A DNA stretch of 64,000 nucleotides, taken from contig JAYRYA010000007.1 of assembly GCA_041917255.1 (NCBI GenBank), positions 1 to 64,000 of the forward strand, given 5' to 3'. The position numbers and the translations under genes were made by a program. The stretch comes from Zoogloea sp041917255. Lineage in GTDB: Bacteria > Pseudomonadota > Gammaproteobacteria > Burkholderiales > Rhodocyclaceae. The first letter of the stretch is position 1; each line of letters opens with the position of its first letter. The notes under the pieces are model-generated. The model was not told where the DNA came from and searched no databases. It saw nothing but the letters and a program-made list of their open reading frames with translations. Shown here piece after piece: positions 60,979 to 64,000 of this stretch.

Positions 60979-61914
60979 TTAAAAGCCGCCGTCTTCCATC
61001 GCCCTGCGCTGACGGTCAACGAACTCCTGGGTCGAATCAATGCCACGTAACAGCAGGATCGTTGAGCGCACGGCGGCTTCGAGGAGTACTGCCAGATTTC
61101 GGCCGGCCGCCACGGGCAGCACAACGCGGCGCAACGGAATGCCGAGGATCACCTGCTGTTCGTCGTCGAGGGAAAGACGCAAGGGGTCCTGATCGCCGGG
61201 CTGGCGGCGCTGGAGATGAACCACCAGCTTGAGCTTCATCTTCCGCCGGCAGGCCGTCTCGCCGAAGATCGTGCGGATGTTGAGAATGCCGAGGCCGCGT
61301 ACTTCAATCACGTCCTGGAGCAGAGGTGGGCAGCGGCCCTCCAGGACGGTCGGTGCGATGCGGGAGAACTCGACGATGTCGTCTGCCACCAGACCGTGAC
61401 CACGGGAGATGAGTTCGAGGGCGAGTTCAGACTTGCCGGCACCCGAATCCCCGGTGATGAACACGCCCAAGCCCAGTACGTCCATCATCACCCCGTGCAG
61501 CGCAACCCGTTCTGCGAGCTTGCGCGACAGGTAGCTGCGAAGGAGATCGATGACGTTGGCGGCAGGCAGGGGGCTGGCGAAAAGCGCAACGTCTTCGTTG
61601 GCGCAGACCGTGCGGATCAGGCTGGGGATGTCTTCGTCGTCGGCGACAATGATCGCCGGCGGTCCGTACGAGAGGATCTCGCGGACGTGGTGGATCACCT
61701 TCTCGCGGGTCTGGCGGCGGGCCCAGGCAAGCTCCGACGAGCCGAGGATCTGCAGGCGGTCGGGGTGGATCAGGTTGAGGTGGCCGACCATGTCGGCGGG
61801 CCAGATGCGGTCTTCGGAGACCGAGATCCGAGTATCGAGGCTGCCGCAGATATGGCGCAGCCTCAGGCGATCGAGGTTGTCGTCAAACAGCCGCGCTACG
61901 GTTGTCTGGCGCAT
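60979..61914 (-). CDS. hprK: HPr kinase/phosphorylase
   Basis: A 311-residue HprK, which phosphorylates and dephosphorylates Ser46 of HPr-type proteins. Walker A is GDSGAGKS (155-162); His140 and Asp179 (LVADDI) are catalytic; RGLGILNIRTIFGE is the HPrK signature. Proteobacterial copies act in the regulatory PTS rather than in carbon catabolite repression. It overlaps ptsN by 32 bp, so both belong to the rpoN-hpf-ptsN-hprK operon. Confidence 0.96.
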   Translation of the reverse strand: MRQTTVARLFDDNLDRLRLRHICGSLDTRISVSEDRIWPADMVGHLNLIHPDRLQILGSSELAWARRQTREKVIHHVREILSYGPPAIIVADDEDIPSLIRTVCANEDVALFASPLPAANVIDLLRSYLSRKLAERVALHGVMMDVLGLGVFITGDSGAGKSELALELISRGHGLVADDIVEFSRIAPTVLEGRCPPLLQDVIEVRGLGILNIRTIFGETACRRKMKLKLVVHLQRRQPGDQDPLRLSLDDEQQVILGIPLRRVVLPVAAGRNLAVLLEAAVRSTILLLRGIDSTQEFVDRQRRAMEDGGF

Positions 61915-62368
61915 CGCTGCCCCATTGGGCGAAGAGGGAGTGGGCCGCGAGGGCGTCCGGTGCGGCCAGGAGCTGATCGCGGAAACTGCGGTCGCTGAAC
62001 ATCTGGGCGAGTTCGGAGAGGAGTTGCAGGTGGTGTTCGTTCGCTTGTTCGGGCACCAGTAGCACGAACAGCATCGATACGGGCCGGCCGTCGGGGGCGT
62101 CGAAGGGGACTGGCTCGGCGAGGCGCATGAACGCGCCCAGCGCATCCTTCAGGCCCTTGATGCGTCCGTGGGGAATCGCGATGCCCTGCCCGAGACCGGT
62201 CGAGCCGAGCTTCTCGCGGGCAAACAGACTGTCGAAGACGGTGCTTCGGGCGATGCCGTGATTGTTCTCGAACAGCAGGCCGGCTTGCTCGAAAGCGCGC
62301 TTCTTGCTGCTCGCTTCGAGGCTGACAACCACATTGGCCGGAGGCAGAAGTTTGGCGATGAGGTTCAT
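61883..62368 (-). CDS. ptsN: PTS IIA-like nitrogen regulatory protein
   Basis: A 161-residue IIA-Ntr protein. The phosphorylated His67 lies in GLGQGIAIPHGRIKGL. It receives phosphate from NPr in the nitrogen PTS and modulates potassium and nitrogen functions. It overlaps hprK by 32 bp and follows hpf by 154 bp. Alternative starts were not needed; MNLIAKLLPP is family-typical. Confidence 0.95.
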   Translation of the reverse strand: MNLIAKLLPPANVVVSLEASSKKRAFEQAGLLFENNHGIARSTVFDSLFAREKLGSTGLGQGIAIPHGRIKGLKDALGAFMRLAEPVPFDAPDGRPVSMLFVLLVPEQANEHHLQLLSELAQMFSDRSFRDQLLAAPDALAAHSLFAQWGSDAPDNRSAAV

Positions 62369-62522
62369 GGGCGGGACGCTCCTGTACGCGGTGGGACCGG
62401 GACAGGTTTCCGGGAACGAATCTGGAAAATCCGGGGCGGATGCCGCCGGGGCCGTTGTGTCAGTTGGGGCGCATTATAGCCACAACGGTCCCGGGCAGAA
62501 GGGGATTACTTGGGGGCGACGA

Positions 62523-62846
62523 TCAGGATTCGGCGAGGTGCTGCTTCAGGGAGTCATGGCCATGGTTGGAGGCCTTGTCCTTGTACTTCAGAACCTGGCG
62601 GTCAAGCTTGTCGGTCAGGGCGTCGATGGCGGCATACATATCAGCATCCTCGCTCTCGACGTGGATGTCCTTGCCACGCACGTGAACCGTGACTTCGGCC
62701 TTCTGACGCAGCTTTTCCACCGAGAGGATCACGCCGACGCTGGTGACGTTGTCGAAATGACGGATCACGCGATCAAGCTTGGAGGTGACGTACTCGCGGA
62801 TGGCCGGCGTAACTTCGACGTGATGCCCCGTGATGTTGAGGTTCAT
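62523..62846 (-). CDS. hpf: Ribosome hibernation promoting factor (short form)
   Basis: A 107-residue HPF/YfiA-family protein (MNLNITGHHVEVTPAIREYV) that binds the 30S subunit and stabilises 100S dimers in stationary phase. Only the N-terminal domain is present, so it is the short form that normally acts with RMF. It begins 16 bp after rpoN. Confidence 0.95.
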   Translation of the reverse strand: MNLNITGHHVEVTPAIREYVTSKLDRVIRHFDNVTSVGVILSVEKLRQKAEVTVHVRGKDIHVESEDADMYAAIDALTDKLDRQVLKYKDKASNHGHDSLKQHLAES

Positions 62847-62862
62847 GGTTCTTACCTTTCTG

Positions 62863-64000
62863 TCAGATGGTTTTGCGCAGACTGACCGGCGGGATATCGA
62901 GGGATTCGCGATACTTTGCGATGGTCCTGCGTGCCACGACGATACCCTGCTGGCCCAACAACTCGGCAATCTTGGCGTCGGACAAGGGTTTCTTCTTGTC
63001 TTCCGCGGCAACCAGCTGGCGAATCAGCGCCCGAATCGCCGTCGAGGAAGCCGCCCCACCGGTGTCGGTGGCGACGTGACTGCCGAAAAAATGTTTGAAC
63101 TCGAAAATGCCTCTTGGCGTGGCCATGTACTTCTGGGTGGTCACCCGTGAGACGGTAGACTCGTGCAATTCCAACTGCTCGGCGATTTCACGCAGTGTCA
63201 GAGGGCGCATCGCCACATCGCCATAATCGAAGAACTGACGCTGCCGGTCAACGATCGCTTGCGACACGCGCTGGATGGTGTCGAAGCGCTGTTGAACGTT
63301 CTTGATGAGCCAGCGGGCTTCCTGCAGGTGATTGGACAGGGAGCCACTGGCGCCGCGGTTGTCCCGCAGGATCTGGGCATAAAGCTGGTTGATGCGAAGC
63401 TTGGGCATCGCATCCGGGTTGAGGCTGACGACCCAGGTGTTGCGCACCTTGCGGACGACCACATCCGGTACCACATAACGGATGTCGGACTGGGCGAAAC
63501 GGGCGCCGGGGCGTGGGTTGAGATCAAGGATCAAGGCATGGGCTTCGCGCAATTCGTCATCGCTACAGCGCAGTGCGCGCTTGAGCTTCAGATAGTCGCG
63601 AGCCGCGAGTAGTTCAAGGTGCTCCGCGACGATGGCCAGTGCCAGTTCGCGTTCGCGGCTGGGCGGCTGGGCGCGCAGCTGCAGGCTGAGGCATTCGCTG
63701 ATGTCGGCGGCGGCGATTCCGCAGGGGTCAAGGCTCTGGATGTGGCGCAGGGCGATCGTCAGGTCGTCCAGATCCACCTCAAGCTCGGGCGGCAGCAGCG
63801 GCAGGAGGTCTTCAAGGGCCTGACTGAGGTAACCGTCGTCGTCGAGGGCCTCGATCACGAAGCGGGTCAGGGCGCGGTCCCGATCAGACAGCGGGGTGAG
63901 GGAGATCTGGGCGTCCAGGTGGTCGCGCAGGGTGGTGACGGTAGCCTGTAGATCATGGAAATCGTTGTCGTCGTCATCGTCCCGCTGACCACCGCCGGAG
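62863..64000 (-). CDS. rpoN: RNA polymerase sigma-54 factor, C-terminal part (5' end outside window)
   Basis: The open frame continues past the right edge; 379 codons are visible. Present are the core-binding region, the helix-turn-helix block (RPLTLREIAEQLELHESTVS) and the RpoN box ARRTIAKYRE near the C-terminus. An acidic stretch (RDDDDDNDFHD) at the edge belongs to region II. It would recognise the -24/-12 promoter at 45331-45346. It heads the rpoN-hpf-ptsN-hprK operon typical of betaproteobacteria. Confidence 0.96.
   Translation of the reverse strand, partial: SGGGQRDDDDDNDFHDLQATVTTLRDHLDAQISLTPLSDRDRALTRFVIEALDDDGYLSQALEDLLPLLPPELEVDLDDLTIALRHIQSLDPCGIAAADISECLSLQLRAQPPSRERELALAIVAEHLELLAARDYLKLKRALRCSDDELREAHALILDLNPRPGARFAQSDIRYVVPDVVVRKVRNTWVVSLNPDAMPKLRINQLYAQILRDNRGASGSLSNHLQEARWLIKNVQQRFDTIQRVSQAIVDRQRQFFDYGDVAMRPLTLREIAEQLELHESTVSRVTTQKYMATPRGIFEFKHFFGSHVATDTGGAASSTAIRALIRQLVAAEDKKKPLSDAKIAELLGQQGIVVARRTIAKYRESLDIPPVSLRKTI

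Overview
The window is high-GC, tightly packed proteobacterial chromosome. The rpoN-hpf-ptsN-hprK block, a NarX/NarL-type pair, lipB-lipA beside ybeD and dacA, and a CzcCBA pump with a PII-like partner point to a betaproteobacterium, most likely of the Rhodocyclales (Azoarcus/Thauera/Zoogloea relatives). That placement is inferred from gene content; no rRNA or tRNA gene was seen.

Layout. 1-5.7 kb: an accessory segment. It starts inside an IS3-family element whose terminus is at 127. It carries a minus-strand operon (thioesterase, glutathione transferase, two HCCA-isomerase-like proteins, panB) with a divergent LysR regulator, and ends at a decayed IS3 transposase remnant (5557-5700). 5.8-12.5 kb: signalling genes, namely a NarL/NarX-like pair, a PAS protein with a degenerate GGDEF domain, and an ECF sigma/anti-sigma pair beside a DUF3455 lipoprotein. 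12.6-21.9 kb: the most interesting part, a seven-gene minus-strand operon that reads as methylated-amine catabolism: APC permease, DmmA-like protein, 2Fe-2S reductase, DUF3445 heme N-demethylase, an acyl-CoA-dehydrogenase-fold flavoprotein, a flavin reductase and a DUF1989-GcvT fusion resembling TMAO demethylase (Tdm). A TorF-type porin lies divergently upstream. No classical FAD/NADPH trimethylamine monooxygenase (Tmm) is present. The flavoprotein lacks the usual acyl-CoA dehydrogenase catalytic glutamate and may, with its reductase, be an alternative amine oxygenase.

22-30.5 kb: a PAS-SpoIIE phosphatase, glutathione peroxidase, a pair of P-loop NTPases (one with about seven 35-residue TPR repeats) behind three exact 16-bp direct repeats, then lipA, lipB, ybeD and dacA. 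31.7-38.2 kb: a CzcCBA-type RND efflux operon followed by a PII-NG-like gene. 38-48 kb: a TonB receptor, a DegP-type lipoprotein protease, oxyR with a near-consensus OxyR box, and a Rieske oxygenase/reductase operon with a textbook sigma-54 promoter and a divergent XylR/DmpR-type activator.

48-64 kb: mostly housekeeping genes: slt, an NDUFA9-like protein, cca, a PBP1C homologue with a dead transpeptidase site, a DUF2905 protein, a hydrolase, MidA-like methyltransferase, pteridine reductase, ttcA, an FHA protein with a pseudo-cyclase domain, psiF, then hprK, ptsN, hpf and the 3' part of rpoN, which runs off the end. The RpoN encoded here would serve the sigma-54 promoter at 45.3 kb.
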